The position numbers and the translations under genes are program-made. A DNA stretch of 64,000 nt from Rhodobiaceae bacterium (lineage in GTDB: Bacteria > Pseudomonadota > Alphaproteobacteria > Rhizobiales > Tepidamorphaceae). The notes beneath the pieces are model-generated. The model had not been told where the DNA came from. It was given only the letters and a program-made list of their open reading frames with translations, and searched no databases. The stretch spans positions 62,001 through 126,000 of the forward strand of contig JACKJP010000002.1 in assembly GCA_020637895.1 (NCBI GenBank), in the 5' to 3' direction. Position 1 is the stretch's first letter. Each line of letters opens with the position of its first letter. Below are positions 25,255-34,387 of the stretch, in pieces.

Positions 25255-26337
25255 CTATTTGGCGGGTGCCGGTTTGGTGAGTTCCTCGGGAAGCCGGTAG
25301 ATCCGCGCCGCGGTACCGGCGAAGAGATCGGCCTTTTCCGCTGCGGAGAAATTCGCTGCAAGCCGTTTGAAGGTGTTCCACATCACCCGATAGGAACAAC
25401 CTGACTTGTCGACCGGGAAATTGCTTTCGAACATCGTGCGCGCCGGGCCGAAGGCTTCGAGGCAGACATCGAAATAGGGGCGGAACGCGTTGGACAGTTC
25501 CTGCGACGTTGGCGGCAAGTCGCGGTCGAGGAAGTCGAAACCGGCAAGCCGCATGCCGATGCCGCCGAACTTCATTGTGACGTTGGAACGCTCGCCGAGC
25601 GCGCGTATGTCGCGGCTCCATTGTCTGAAGACATCGTCCTGATGGCCGGCATACGGACCGATGCCAGCCCGGCCGCCCATGTGATTGACGATGATCGACG
25701 TGTCCGGGAAGGCATCTACCAGATCGATGAGTTCGGGAAGCTGGGGGTGATAGCACCAGGCGTCGAATGTCAGGCCAAGGGGCGCGAGCTGGGCAAAGCC
25801 CTCGCGAAATCCCCGATCCATCAGCAGGTGCGGCGGCGGCGGATTGACGAGCGAACTGACTTCCTTGCTTTCGTCCCATGCGGCCATGTGGCGAATACCG
25901 CGGAAACGTTCCGGCGCGCGCTCGATGCAGGCTTCCAGTACTTCGCGCGCGGACGCGCCTTCGCGCAGGTCAACCTTGCCGATAATCCCCGCTGCGATCC
26001 GGATCGGTCCGTAGGTTCCGCTGGCGCTCATCGCGGCAATGCCATTGACGAATTCCACCTGCCCGAGACAGGCAAAGCGCGGATCGCCATCGGCGCGGTA
26101 CATCGACGTGCATTCGACGAAGCAGGTTCCCCTGATGTGATGGCCGCTGGCCGTCACGTCCTCGAGGATATGGGGAAGCAGATAGATCTGGTGCGGCGGG
26201 CGATGCCAAAGGTGATGATGCGGATCGATGATGGGAATGGACGGCTCGAGCACTTCCTCCTCGCGGAGCGCCAGCCACTCGTCATCGATATAGTGATGCG
26301 GCGGTGCGCCGCGGACCGGCTTCTCTTCAATTGACAT
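25255..26337 (-). CDS. Amidohydrolase family 2 metal-dependent hydrolase (lactonase/decarboxylase-like)
   Basis: A 360-residue TIM-barrel protein with IPIIDPHHHLWHRP near 34-47 (His40-42), an IIVNHMGGRAG strand and ARTMFESNFPVDK near the C terminus. This pattern fits the PDC hydrolase/rhamnonolactonase-type lactonases and related decarboxylases. A lactone-opening role would complement Baeyer-Villiger chemistry elsewhere in the window, but that link is inference. The gene leads a leftward operon with the FAD oxidoreductase and is divergent from the binding-protein array. Confidence 0.85.
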   Translation of the reverse strand: MSIEEKPVRGAPPHHYIDDEWLALREEEVLEPSIPIIDPHHHLWHRPPHQIYLLPHILEDVTASGHHIRGTCFVECTSMYRADGDPRFACLGQVEFVNGIAAMSASGTYGPIRIAAGIIGKVDLREGASAREVLEACIERAPERFRGIRHMAAWDESKEVSSLVNPPPPHLLMDRGFREGFAQLAPLGLTFDAWCYHPQLPELIDLVDAFPDTSIIVNHMGGRAGIGPYAGHQDDVFRQWSRDIRALGERSNVTMKFGGIGMRLAGFDFLDRDLPPTSQELSNAFRPYFDVCLEAFGPARTMFESNFPVDKSGCSYRVMWNTFKRLAANFSAAEKADLFAGTAARIYRLPEELTKPAPAK

Positions 26338-26773
26338 AGCGCTTCCTCATTGCTTGGCCCGCCATCCCGGATTGCGGGGCTCTCTTCGGCCCGCCTACGG
26401 CAAAGTCCGAGAGAATTGCGCGAAGCTAGAAACCGAAGGTTGACCGGTCAAATACGATACGGCTCTCGCAACAGACACAATCCATCTTCCGGAACTTTCC
26501 TCACATCGGAGCGCCCTTCAGGCAAGGACACATGTAGCGCAAGCGGGTCAATGCGAAAACGATTGGCAAGCAGCGTACAACTCCAATATGCTGGCTTACT
26601 GTAAGAAACCTTTCCAGCGCGGCGATGCTGCCGTTGCGACGCATCTGAAGAAGAGAGGGAAAGCAGGCGACACGGAATTCGCGCAAAACGAACAATCAAC
26701 AGGCGCGGTCGATCAAACAAGATCTCAGGAAATTCCAGTCTTTCAAGCCTTACGGATATGGGAGGAACATTCC
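26338..26773. promoter_or_regulatory. Divergent intergenic region with palindrome TTGACCGGTCAA
   Basis: This 436-base gap separates the leftward amidohydrolase operon from the rightward binding-protein genes. It holds a perfect 12-base palindrome TTGACCGGTCAA at 26440-26451. The frame of the binding protein is open back to 26588, but that stretch is basic and lacks a signal peptide, so it is leader rather than coding. GGAGGAAC at 26761-26768 is the ribosome binding site for the gene at 26774. A segment near 26600 (ACTGTAAGAAACC) resembles one upstream of pseudogene 3 near 29606 (ACTGTCAGAAACC). Confidence 0.5.
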
Positions 26774-27970
26774 ATGGCATTGAACAAACTACGCATTATC
26801 GGTGCTGCCGCGGCAGCAGCTTTCACCCTCTCGGCCGGGATTGCCCAGGCCGAGCAGGTCAAGCTCGGCTACGGTTCCGACCTGACGGGCGCATCGAGCG
26901 TGCTCGGCGGTGAAAGTTCGGTGACTGCCATCAAGATGGCCATCGAGGACATGGGCGGCGAACTGCTCGGCCAGCCCATCGAACTGCTCATTTCCGACAC
27001 GCTGAACAAGCCGGATGTCGGGCTCGGCCTCGCCCGCAAGTGGATCGACGAGGATCACGTCACGGCCCTGCTCGATTTCAACAACTCGGCCATCGCGCTG
27101 GCGGTAACCGAACTCGCGGCGGAAAAGAACGTCATCTACATGTCGGGCGGCTCGACGACCAAACTTACCAACGAGCAGTGCCACGAGACGACCAGCCAGT
27201 GGATTCCGAGTTCGTACAGCCTGGCCCGTTCGGTCACGGTTCCGCTCGTGAAACAGGGTGCCGACAACTGGTTCTTCATCACGGTCGATTATGCTTTCGG
27301 CCACGACCTTGAAGCCAAGGCGATCGAAGCCGTTGAGGGTGCTGGCGGCAAGGTGGTCGGTTCGGTGCGCTTCTCGCCCCAGACGACCGACTACTCGGCA
27401 TTCCTGCTGGAAGCGCAGTCCAAGGGCGCCAAGACGATCGGCCTCGTTTCGTTCGGCAGCTACATGATCAACACGATCAAGCAGGCAAACGAATTCGGCA
27501 TGGATGTCCGCCTCGTCCCGTTCTACATGGCGCTGACCGACATCAAGTCCGTCGGTCTGGAGACGCTCAAGAACGTCAGCGGCGCAACGCTCTTCTACTG
27601 GGGCCGCAACGACAAGACCAAGGCATTCAGCAAGCGCTTCGAGGAACGTTACGGTCGGCCTGCCACCTTCCACAATGCGATGATGTATTCGGAAGCCCTC
27701 CATTACATGAAGGCGGTCAAGGCGGCCGGCACGACGGAAGCGAAAGCCGTTGCTGCCAAGATGCGCGAAATGCCGATTGACGACGCGACCGATACTTCCG
27801 CGATCGTTCGTCTCGACGGGCGTGTCGCACGCGACATGTATGTCTTTGACGTCAAGAAAAAAGAAGAATCGACCAGCGAATGGGACGTCATGAAAATCGT
27901 GGCGACCGGCAACAAGGACGATCTGGAGCAGAAGCTGAGCGAGAGCACCTGCGCCCTCCTCAAGAAATAG
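26774..27970 (+). CDS. Liv-type ABC transporter periplasmic binding protein, copy 1
   Basis: A 398-residue periplasmic binding protein of the Leu/Ile/Val family. It has a Sec signal peptide with basic start MALNKLR, a hydrophobic core, and a likely cleavage after AQA near residue 25. Landmarks are KLGYGSDLTGASS, SGGSTTKLTNEQC, DNWFFITVDYAFGHD and TTDYSAFLLEAQSKGAKTIGL. The start follows GGAGGAAC. It is the first of four tandem copies and ends in a strong terminator. Liv-type proteins near aromatic clusters often bind aromatic acids, so an aromatic acid feeding the downstream gentisate genes is a reasonable guess. Confidence 0.92.
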   Translation: MALNKLRIIGAAAAAAFTLSAGIAQAEQVKLGYGSDLTGASSVLGGESSVTAIKMAIEDMGGELLGQPIELLISDTLNKPDVGLGLARKWIDEDHVTALLDFNNSAIALAVTELAAEKNVIYMSGGSTTKLTNEQCHETTSQWIPSSYSLARSVTVPLVKQGADNWFFITVDYAFGHDLEAKAIEAVEGAGGKVVGSVRFSPQTTDYSAFLLEAQSKGAKTIGLVSFGSYMINTIKQANEFGMDVRLVPFYMALTDIKSVGLETLKNVSGATLFYWGRNDKTKAFSKRFEERYGRPATFHNAMMYSEALHYMKAVKAAGTTEAKAVAAKMREMPIDDATDTSAIVRLDGRVARDMYVFDVKKKEESTSEWDVMKIVATGNKDDLEQKLSESTCALLKK

Positions 27971-27996
27971 CCCCAACGCTCTGGTTGGAACATCGG

Positions 27997-28025
27997 ACAG
28001 GCCGGGAATTTCCCGGCCTGTTCTG
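27997..28025 (+). terminator. Rho-independent terminator after binding protein copy 1
   Basis: ACAGGCCGGGAA / TTCCCGGCCTGT forms a strong stem followed by TCTGTTTCC. A closely related stem (ACAGGCCGGG / CCCGGCCTGT) follows pseudogene copy 4 at 32448, showing common ancestry of the intergenic unit. Confidence 0.8.
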
Positions 28026-28041
28026 TTTCCGAAGCCCTTGC

Positions 28042-28059
28042 GGTGAATGCGCATTCACC
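28042..28059. promoter_or_regulatory. Perfect 18-base palindrome GGTGAATGCGCATTCACC
   Basis: A perfect palindrome with no spacer lies between the copy 1 terminator and the copy 2 gene. A degraded counterpart (GTGAACAGGCATTCATTG) follows the copy 4 terminator near 32498. It is a candidate operator for copy 2 and has no coding explanation. Confidence 0.5.
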
Positions 28060-28113
28060 TATCGCGTTGACAAGGCAACAGAATTACCGTCGTTGGCGCG
28101 GACAGTTGGCAGG

Positions 28114-28132
28114 CAGATATCTTATCGTTAGC
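28114..28132 (+). promoter_or_regulatory. Conserved leader element CAGATATCTTATCGTTAGC
   Basis: This 19-base element recurs with a single difference at 32533-32551 upstream of LivG. Both lie downstream of related terminators, so they probably represent duplicated promoter cores. The remainder of the 320-base gap 27971-28290 holds the terminator, the 18-base palindrome and a GGGAGG binding site before the next ATG. Confidence 0.5.
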
Positions 28133-28290
28133 ATGCGTTCAAACTCGGGAACGCTTCCCGGGCCAATAACTCCAGGTAATGGAGGGGAGCGGGAGGACGG
28201 AAGGCGCCAGCGGACAAGTCCGTACCGGCGCAATCAGTACTCTCGCGCCTGAATGTCGGCAGATGCCAGGTAACGGGAGGAATTCACACT

Positions 28291-29487
28291 ATGGCTCTCC
28301 ATAAATTCAAACTGCTCACGGCAGCCACGGCGGCAATCGTCGTCGCTGCCGCCGGCTCGGCCAGCGCCGAGACCGTCAAGATCGGATACCTGTCCGACCT
28401 GACGGGTGCGTCGGGTGTCCTTGGTGGACAGAGCTCGGTGACGGGCATCGAAATGGCCATCGAGGATTTCGGCGGCGAGCTGCTCGGGAACAAGATCGAG
28501 TTTCTGGTCGGCGACATGCTGAACAAGCCGGATGTCGGCCTCTCCATCGCCCGCGAATGGATCGATACCCAGCATGTCACCGCTATTCTCGACGTCAACA
28601 ATTCGGCCGTCGGACTTGCCGTCAATGACCTGACCAAGGAAAAGAACATCACGTTCCTCGGCGGCGCATCGACGACCAAGCTGACCAACGAGAACTGCGC
28701 CATCACCCATACGCAGTGGCAGGCTGACACCTACAGCCTCGCCCGCTCGCTGGCGCTGCCGCTGGTGAAGCAGGGGAACGACAACTGGTTCTTCATCACG
28801 GTCGACTACGCCTTCGGCCACGATCTGGAAGCCAAGGGCATCGCGGCTGTCGAAAGCGCCGGCGGCAAGGTTGTCGGCTCGGTCCGTCACTCGCCGCAGA
28901 CGACCGACTATTCCGCATTCCTGCTGGAGGCACAGTCGAAGGGCGCCAAGACCATCGCGCTGGCGACGTTCGGCTCCTACATGATCAACATCATCAAGCA
29001 GGCCAACGAATTCGGCATGGACGTGAAGATGGTGCCGTTCTTCATGGCGATGACCGACGTGAAGTCGATCGGTCAGGACACGCTCAAGAACGTTTCAGGC
29101 ACGATCACCTTCTATTGGGACCGCAACGACAAGACGCGCGCGTTCTCCGAGCGTTTCGCCAAGAAGTTCGGCCGCCCTCCGACCTTCCACAATGCGCAGA
29201 TCTACTCCGCAACCATGCATTATCTGAAGGCGGTCAAGAAGGCCGGCACGACAGAGGCGAAGGCTGTTGCCGAAGCGATGCGCTCCTTCCCGGTTGAGGA
29301 TGCCACCGACACATCGGCCTATATCCGCGAGGATGGCCGTGTGATGCGCGATGATGTATTCCTTTCGACGCTGCCGTTTGTCGGAATCGAAGAGCGAGGG
29401 ATCCGGATGAAGGTCACCGCCACGGCTGACAAGGACGACATCAATCAGCCGCTCAGCGAGAGCAAACGTCCGCTGGTGAAGACGTAG
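28291..29487 (+). CDS. Liv-type ABC transporter periplasmic binding protein, copy 2
   Basis: A 398-residue paralog of the protein at 26774, colinear along most of its length. It has a signal peptide MALHKFKLLTAATAAIVVAAAGSASA and mature start ETVKIGYLSDLTGAS. Ligand-site region differences (SSYSLARS to DTYSLARS, WGRNDKTKAFS to WDRNDKTRAFS) suggest related but not identical ligands. The C terminus carries an insertion-like segment (LSTLPFVGIEERGIRMKVT) where copy 1 reads EESTSEWDVMKIV, so the tail may have changed function or suffered a compensated frameshift. GGGAGG precedes the ATG. It is followed by two decayed copies. Confidence 0.92.
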   Translation: MALHKFKLLTAATAAIVVAAAGSASAETVKIGYLSDLTGASGVLGGQSSVTGIEMAIEDFGGELLGNKIEFLVGDMLNKPDVGLSIAREWIDTQHVTAILDVNNSAVGLAVNDLTKEKNITFLGGASTTKLTNENCAITHTQWQADTYSLARSLALPLVKQGNDNWFFITVDYAFGHDLEAKGIAAVESAGGKVVGSVRHSPQTTDYSAFLLEAQSKGAKTIALATFGSYMINIIKQANEFGMDVKMVPFFMAMTDVKSIGQDTLKNVSGTITFYWDRNDKTRAFSERFAKKFGRPPTFHNAQIYSATMHYLKAVKKAGTTEAKAVAEAMRSFPVEDATDTSAYIREDGRVMRDDVFLSTLPFVGIEERGIRMKVTATADKDDINQPLSESKRPLVKT

Positions 29488-29785
29488 CCCGCATATTGAT
29501 GGAGTGGCTGGCTTTGAAGTCTGGCTTCTTTTTGCGGAATGCCTGATACACGCCTGCAAAGCGAGGGCCCTCATTGCTGTTAATGCCAATTCAAAACAAT
29601 GGTACTGTCAGAAACCTTCCAACGGATAGCTTGCGCTGAAGAGTCGATGACGGCTCAACAACAACCCGGAAAATGGGGACATATGAAGGGGAAAACAACA
29701 CTTGCGCTCCTGCGCCATGCGCGGATGCCGTGGAAGGTTGCTTCCTCCTTTCAGAAGACAAAGCCAGAAATCCGGAGGTATCATC
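29488..29785. other. Intergenic leader of pseudogene copy 3
   Basis: This 298-base stretch contains no convincing gene. It keeps an ACTGTCAGAAACC segment near 29606 that resembles the region before copy 1, and CCGGAGG at 29772-29778 as an intact ribosome binding site for the broken copy 3. No clear terminator follows copy 2. Confidence 0.5.
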
Positions 29786-30987
29786 ATGGCTTTCAAGAAT
29801 AAATCAATGAAATGGCGCCTTTGCTGCCGCATCATTTGCGCTTGCTGCTGGCGGTGCCCAAAGCCGACGGCGTCAAGATCGGCTTCCCTGTCGGATCTGG
29901 ACCGGCGCTCTCGGCGCTGGAAAGCGGCGAAAGCTCGGTGACGGCGATCAAGATGGCGATCGAGGAACCTGGCGACGCTCGGCAGCCGGTGGAACTTGTC
30001 GCTGCTGACCAGCTCAATAAGCTGATGTCGGGCTTCTGCCATTGCCTGCCAGATCGACACCGAGGGCGTCACTCGCCATTCTCCGACGTCAACAATTCGT
30101 TGCTGCACTCTGCGGTCAACGATCTGACCATCGAGGAAGAACATCACCTCGATGGCGGCTCCACGACGAAGCTGACCAACGAAAACCGCTCGGTAACGAC
30201 GACGCAGTGGATCATCGATACTTACGGCCTCGCCCGCGCCATCGCACTGCCGCTGGTCAAGGCCGGCAACGACAACTGGTTCTTCATCACCGCTGATCAG
30301 CGTTCGGCCACCAGATTCTGGAAGCCAGCGCATCGCTGCGGTCGAAAGCGCCGGGGGCAAGGCTGTCGGCACCGTCTGCCACTTCACCGCAGACGACTGA
30401 CCATTCGTCGTTCCTCCCCGAAGCGCAGTCCAAGGGTGCGAAGACGATCGCGCTCGCGACGTTCGGCTCCTCACATGATCAACATTGTCGGGCAGGGCCC
30501 GAATTGGCATGGACGTGAAGATGGAAGCGTTCTTCATGGCGATGACAGATATCAAGTCGATCGGCCTTTGAGAACCTCAGCGACCGCCAGCGGCGGCATC
30601 ATGTTCTACCGGGGACCAAAACGCACAAGACGCGCGCGCCTCGGCAGCGGTACGGAAGAGCGTTTCGTCGCCCCGCGACGTTCTCCAACGCCCAGCAGTA
30701 CAAACGCGGTCATCCACTATCTGAAGGCTGTCAAGGCTGCAGGCAAATGACGGAAGCCAAGGCGGCTGCCGCCAAGATGCTTGAGCTGCTGGCCGGAGGA
30801 TCAGACTGACGTTTCTGGCTTATAGCGTCCGCAGGATGGCCGTGTCGCGCGTGACATGTATCGTTCGACGTAAAGACGCCTGAGGAGCCAAGGGCGAATG
30901 GGATGTGATGAAGATTATGTCACCGCCGACAAGGAAGACGTGACGCTTCCGCTGAGCGAAAGCAAGTGCCCGCTGGTCGTCAAATAA
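29786..30987 (+). pseudogene. Decayed Liv-type binding protein, copy 3
   Basis: The stretch from ATG 29786 (binding site CCGGAGG) to TAA 30987 aligns over its whole length with the two intact binding proteins, but in changing frames. Recognisable pieces are VKIGFPVGSGPALSALESGE, SSVTAIKMAIE, TTKLTNENRSV, AGNDNWFFITAD, and a terminal SESKCPLVVK. Frame changes occur within the signal peptide, around 30040, after 30295, around 30480, 30570, 30750 and later. An internal stop follows near 30748. Start and stop are preserved, so the decay looks recent. The signal peptide is scrambled, so no product would be exported. Confidence 0.85.
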
Positions 30988-31243
30988 ACTTGAAGCCAGG
31001 GAAAAGCTGGCTCCCTTGCCCGGCTTTAGCAGCCAGCGTCGCGGGTGAAGTTTACGACGCGGATTTTCCAGCTCCCCAGCCGCGCACCATTTGGAAATGA
31101 GTATTATTCAACCAATGAATGGCACCATATTTGGCACTGCTCATTTCGCAATTTATAAGCGCATCGGCAGGGCCAAATTGAGGAAACGTATTCAATCAGA
31201 TGCCCGGTTTCAAATGGGCATGGAGTAGAGGGGAGGTTTGCAT

Positions 31244-32425
31244 ATGGCAGGCAAGAAAAACATTCCTGGAGGCTGCGCGGTACTGGCGTTGAGTGCTCAT
31301 ACGGAGCGCGAAAGCGGACGGTGTGAAGATCGGATTGACCGACAGCGTCTCGGCGCCGCCTCGACGATGAGCGGAGAAAGCTCTGCGGAAATCATCTGCA
31401 TGAAGAGATAGACGATTTCGGCGGGAACCGTCTCTCGGGTAAAGCTGGTCGAACTGGTGGTTGCCGATCAGGCTAGGAATGCCGGACGTCGTGCCTTCGA
31501 TCGCACGCGAGGATCGGATACCAAGGTACCGCCCCGTTTCTGACGTCAACAACCAGCGGCAGCGCCTGCCACAACGATCTGCCGGCGAAAAGCAGATCAT
31601 CTTCCTTGCTGCGCGTCGACAACAAAGCTGACTCAATGAGAACTGCGTCTATACCACCATGCAGTGGCAGGCCGATGCTCATAGCCCTCGCCTATTCGCT
31701 TTCCCCGCCGCTGGTCAAGCAGGGCCACGACAACTGGTTTTTCATCACGGTCGACTATGTTTCGGTCACGACCGGAAGCTGGCGGCATTGCCGCGGTGGA
31801 AAGCGCCGCGTGCGTCAGGCGCAGTTCGGCTATCTGTCCGCAGACGACTGACTATTCCGCGCCCTGCTGTAGCTAACAGTCGAAGGGCGTAAGGATTAAC
31901 GCGCTGGCGACATTCGGTTCCTACATGATCAACACTACCGCGAGGCCAACGACCCGGTATGGATGTGCGATCGTGCCCTACTCCTTCGGCGCTCACCGAC
32001 ATTGCTGGAAGTGATCGGCCTGAAACCTGAAAAATGCCCCAGCGTGACGGCCTCTACTGGGACCGCAACGACAAGACCCGCGAGTTTTCAAAAACGGTTC
32101 TGGAGAAGGCAGGACGCCTTCGCCTACTCTTCGCCAACGCCCTCTCTACAACGAGGCGTGGTATCATCTGCAAGGCGGTCAAGAAGGCAGGCACGACCGA
32201 GGCAAAGGCGGTCGTCGATGCGACGGTCGTCGCCGTCGATGATGCGACCATACATCCGCCTATATCCGCGAAGACGGGCTGACCATGCGCGATATGTACG
32301 CGTTCGACGTGTCGCCGGTCGAGTCCAAGGGGGAATGGGACCTCATGAAGGTGACCGCTACCGCGGACAAGGAAGACATCAACCAGCCGCTCAGCCAGAG
32401 CACCTGCCCGCTGGTCAAGAAGTGA
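31244..32425 (+). pseudogene. Decayed Liv-type binding protein, copy 4
   Basis: A fourth binding-protein copy runs from ATG 31244 (GGGGAGG upstream) to TGA 32425. Identifiable fragments in different frames include GVKIGLTDS, MQWQADAHS, KQGHDNWFFITVDYVS, YWDRNDKTREFS, AVKKAGTTEAKAVV and the intact end EDINQPLSQSTCPLVKK. A stop appears in the first reading frame near 31409, and small indels recur every 50-150 bases. The 3' terminator survives. The copy resembles copy 2 (CxxTMQWQAD, YWDRNDKTR). The indels are confined to copies 3 and 4 while flanking genes are clean, which argues against general sequencing error. Confidence 0.85.
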
Positions 32426-32941
32426 TCTCAAACAATCGGTTGCAACAACAGGCCGGGACATCCACCCCGGCCTGTTTTGCCTGTCAGACGACGTTTTTGT
32501 GAACAGGCATTCATTGCGCCGCCTAGGATTGTCAGATATCTTTTCGTTAGCTAGTGTCAGATCAAAGATCTGCGAACAAAGCAGGCGATCAGAGCTCCGG
32601 CAAGGAGACTATTGAGGGGATCGACGGGCAATAGCGGGGGAATTCGGAGCCTTCCGAAATACCTCCCTGTTTGCGCGCCAGTTCCCAGCGGGGGAGGGCC
32701 AGATGATCTTGTCGACGCGGGCGACAACAGCCAGCGCAAAATCCGAAATGCCCTGGACGGGAGCGCCATTGACCAACAGCCGCGTGACGGCTGCGGGCTA
32801 CGCGCATCCCGCGACCGCGCGGCAGCCATTGGTTGTTGCCTCAACCAACACGTTTCCATTAAAGAGCCAGTGCGGGCGTTCGACGGATCGCCGCGCAGGG
32901 GACTCTTCCATCCGTCCGTTATTTGAATGCAGGGGAACTCG
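32426..32941. promoter_or_regulatory. Leader of the LivGFHM operon
   Basis: The 516-base gap contains a terminator for copy 4 (32448-32478), a degraded version of the 18-base palindrome, the conserved CAGATATCTTTTCGTTAGC element (32533-32551) and an inverted repeat CAGATCAAAGATCTG (32558-32572). The remaining 370 bases up to LivG hold no gene I can support; short frames there have no family signature. It may be a long leader or the remnant of a fifth deleted copy. AGGGGA at 32931-32936 serves the LivG GTG. Confidence 0.5.
32448..32478 (+). terminator. Rho-independent terminator after pseudogene copy 4
   Basis: ACAGGCCGGG and CCCGGCCTGT pair around ACATCCAC, followed by TTTTG. It is homologous to the terminator after copy 1. 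Confidence 0.75.
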
Positions 32942-33694
32942 GTGACAGAACCCATTCTTCAGGCGCGCGGCATCTCCAAGCAGTTTGCGTCATTTACCGC
33001 CGTAGATGACGTGAACCTGGAAGTCCGCAGCGGCGAAATTCACGCACTGATCGGGCCGAACGGCGCCGGCAAGACAACGTGCTTCAATCTCCTGACCGGG
33101 ACGCTTCCTGTCTCCAAGGGATCGATTCTGCTCCGCGGCAAGGAAATTACCGGCATGTCGTCCGATGCCGTCGCGCGCCGCGGTCTGGTGCGCAGTTTCC
33201 AGATTTCCTCGATCTTTCCGGACTTCACCGTGCTCAACAACGTCCGCTTCGCGCTGCAGCGCAAGCGCGGCGCCAATCTCGACTTCTGGCGCTCGGAGAA
33301 CACGCTGAACCGGCTGAACGAGCGGGCGCAGGGGTTGCTTGAAGAGCTCGGCCTTGCCGAATACGCGCAGATGCGCGCAGCCGAACTTCCCTATGGCCGC
33401 AAGCGCGCGCTGGAGATTGCGACCACGCTGGCGCTCGATCCTGAAGTGCTGCTGCTCGACGAGCCGACGTCCGGCATGGGCCGGGAGGATATTGGCCGCG
33501 TTGTCGATATCATCCGCAAGATCAGGACCGGCCGGACAGTCCTGATGGTCGAACACAACCTGTCCGTGGTCGAAGGGCTTTGCGATCACGTGACCGTTCT
33601 GGCGCGCGGCAAGGTGATCGCTGAAGGCACCTATGACGAAGTGGCCAAGGACGAACAGGTCATAACCGCATATCTGGGAACGCCGCATGCTTGA
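32942..33694 (+). CDS. livG: Branched-chain amino acid-type ABC transporter ATP-binding protein (LivG-like)
   Basis: A 250-residue ATPase with Walker A GPNGAGKTT near 38-46, a LivG-type signature LPYGRKRALEIA and Walker B VLLLDEPTSGMG. I prefer GTG 32942 over ATG 32927, since AGGGGA sits 5 bases upstream of the GTG and none precedes the ATG. It powers import together with LivF and the two permeases, using the binding proteins encoded upstream. It overlaps the LivF start by 8 bases. The import substrate is likely a small carboxylate or aromatic acid instead of an amino acid, given the context. Confidence 0.92.
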   Translation: MTEPILQARGISKQFASFTAVDDVNLEVRSGEIHALIGPNGAGKTTCFNLLTGTLPVSKGSILLRGKEITGMSSDAVARRGLVRSFQISSIFPDFTVLNNVRFALQRKRGANLDFWRSENTLNRLNERAQGLLEELGLAEYAQMRAAELPYGRKRALEIATTLALDPEVLLLDEPTSGMGREDIGRVVDIIRKIRTGRTVLMVEHNLSVVEGLCDHVTVLARGKVIAEGTYDEVAKDEQVITAYLGTPHA

Positions 33695-34379
33695 GATTCG
33701 TGACCTGAACGCCTGGTACGGCGAGAGCCATGTGCTGCATGGCGTCGAAATGGACGTGCCGGAAGGCAAGGTTGTCTCACTGCTCGGCCGCAACGGCGCC
33801 GGCAAGACGACGACAATGCGCACCATCATGGGGCTGATGGCCAAGACGAGCGGCAACCTTCGCTACAATGGCGAGGAACTGCTGAAACTGCGTCCAGACC
33901 AGGTGGCCCGTCGCGGCATCGCGATATGCCCGGAAGATCGCGGCATCTTCCCTTCGCTTTCGGTCATCGAAAACCTGATGCTGCCGCCAATCATCGCGCC
34001 GGGCGGCATGTCGCTGGAACATATCTACGAGCTGTTCCCCAATCTCAAGGAGCGTCGCTCGAGCAGAGGCACGCAGCTTTCCGGCGGCGAACAGCAGATG
34101 CTTGCCATTGCCCGCATCCTGCGCACAGGCGCAAAGTTCCTGCTGCTCGACGAGCCGACGGAAGGTCTTGCGCCCGTCATCGTTCAGCAGATCGCGCGGA
34201 CGATCCGCGAGATCAAGGAACTCGGTTACACGGTTCTGCTGGTCGAGCAGAACTCCCACTTCGTCGAGGGCATTGCGGATACGCACTACCTGATCGAAAA
34301 CGGCACCATCGTCGACAAGATCGACGGCGCCGATTTCGCCAAGGAAATCGCCCGCGTCGACAAGATCCTCGGGCTGTAG
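33687..34379 (+). CDS. livF: Branched-chain amino acid-type ABC transporter ATP-binding protein (LivF-like)
   Basis: A 230-residue ATPase with Walker A GRNGAGKTT near 34-42, signature LSGGEQQMLAIAR and Walker B FLLLDEPTEGLAP, plus LVEQNSHFVEGIAD, all typical of LivF. It overlaps LivG at its start and is 8 bases from LivH, so the four transporter genes form one tightly packed operon. Confidence 0.93.
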   Translation: MLEIRDLNAWYGESHVLHGVEMDVPEGKVVSLLGRNGAGKTTTMRTIMGLMAKTSGNLRYNGEELLKLRPDQVARRGIAICPEDRGIFPSLSVIENLMLPPIIAPGGMSLEHIYELFPNLKERRSSRGTQLSGGEQQMLAIARILRTGAKFLLLDEPTEGLAPVIVQQIARTIREIKELGYTVLLVEQNSHFVEGIADTHYLIENGTIVDKIDGADFAKEIARVDKILGL

Positions 34380-34387
34380 AGGTCACC

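Noticed and set aside
29488..29560. Possible terminator after binding protein copy 2
   Set aside because: The region has TGGCTGG/CTGGCTTC repeats that are direct, not inverted; a weak T run alone is insufficient.
29812..30750. Open frame of 312 codons within binding-protein copy 3
   Set aside because: It joins correct and shifted segments of the decayed gene; parts match the binding protein but other parts are Arg-rich out-of-frame sequence.
31963..32502. Open frames within binding-protein copy 4
   Set aside because: Fragments of a pseudogene, no start context, only partly matching the family.
32557..32955. 132-codon minus-strand frame before LivG
   Set aside because: No recognised signature, no good binding site, and it overlaps the LivG start; treated as non-coding leader.
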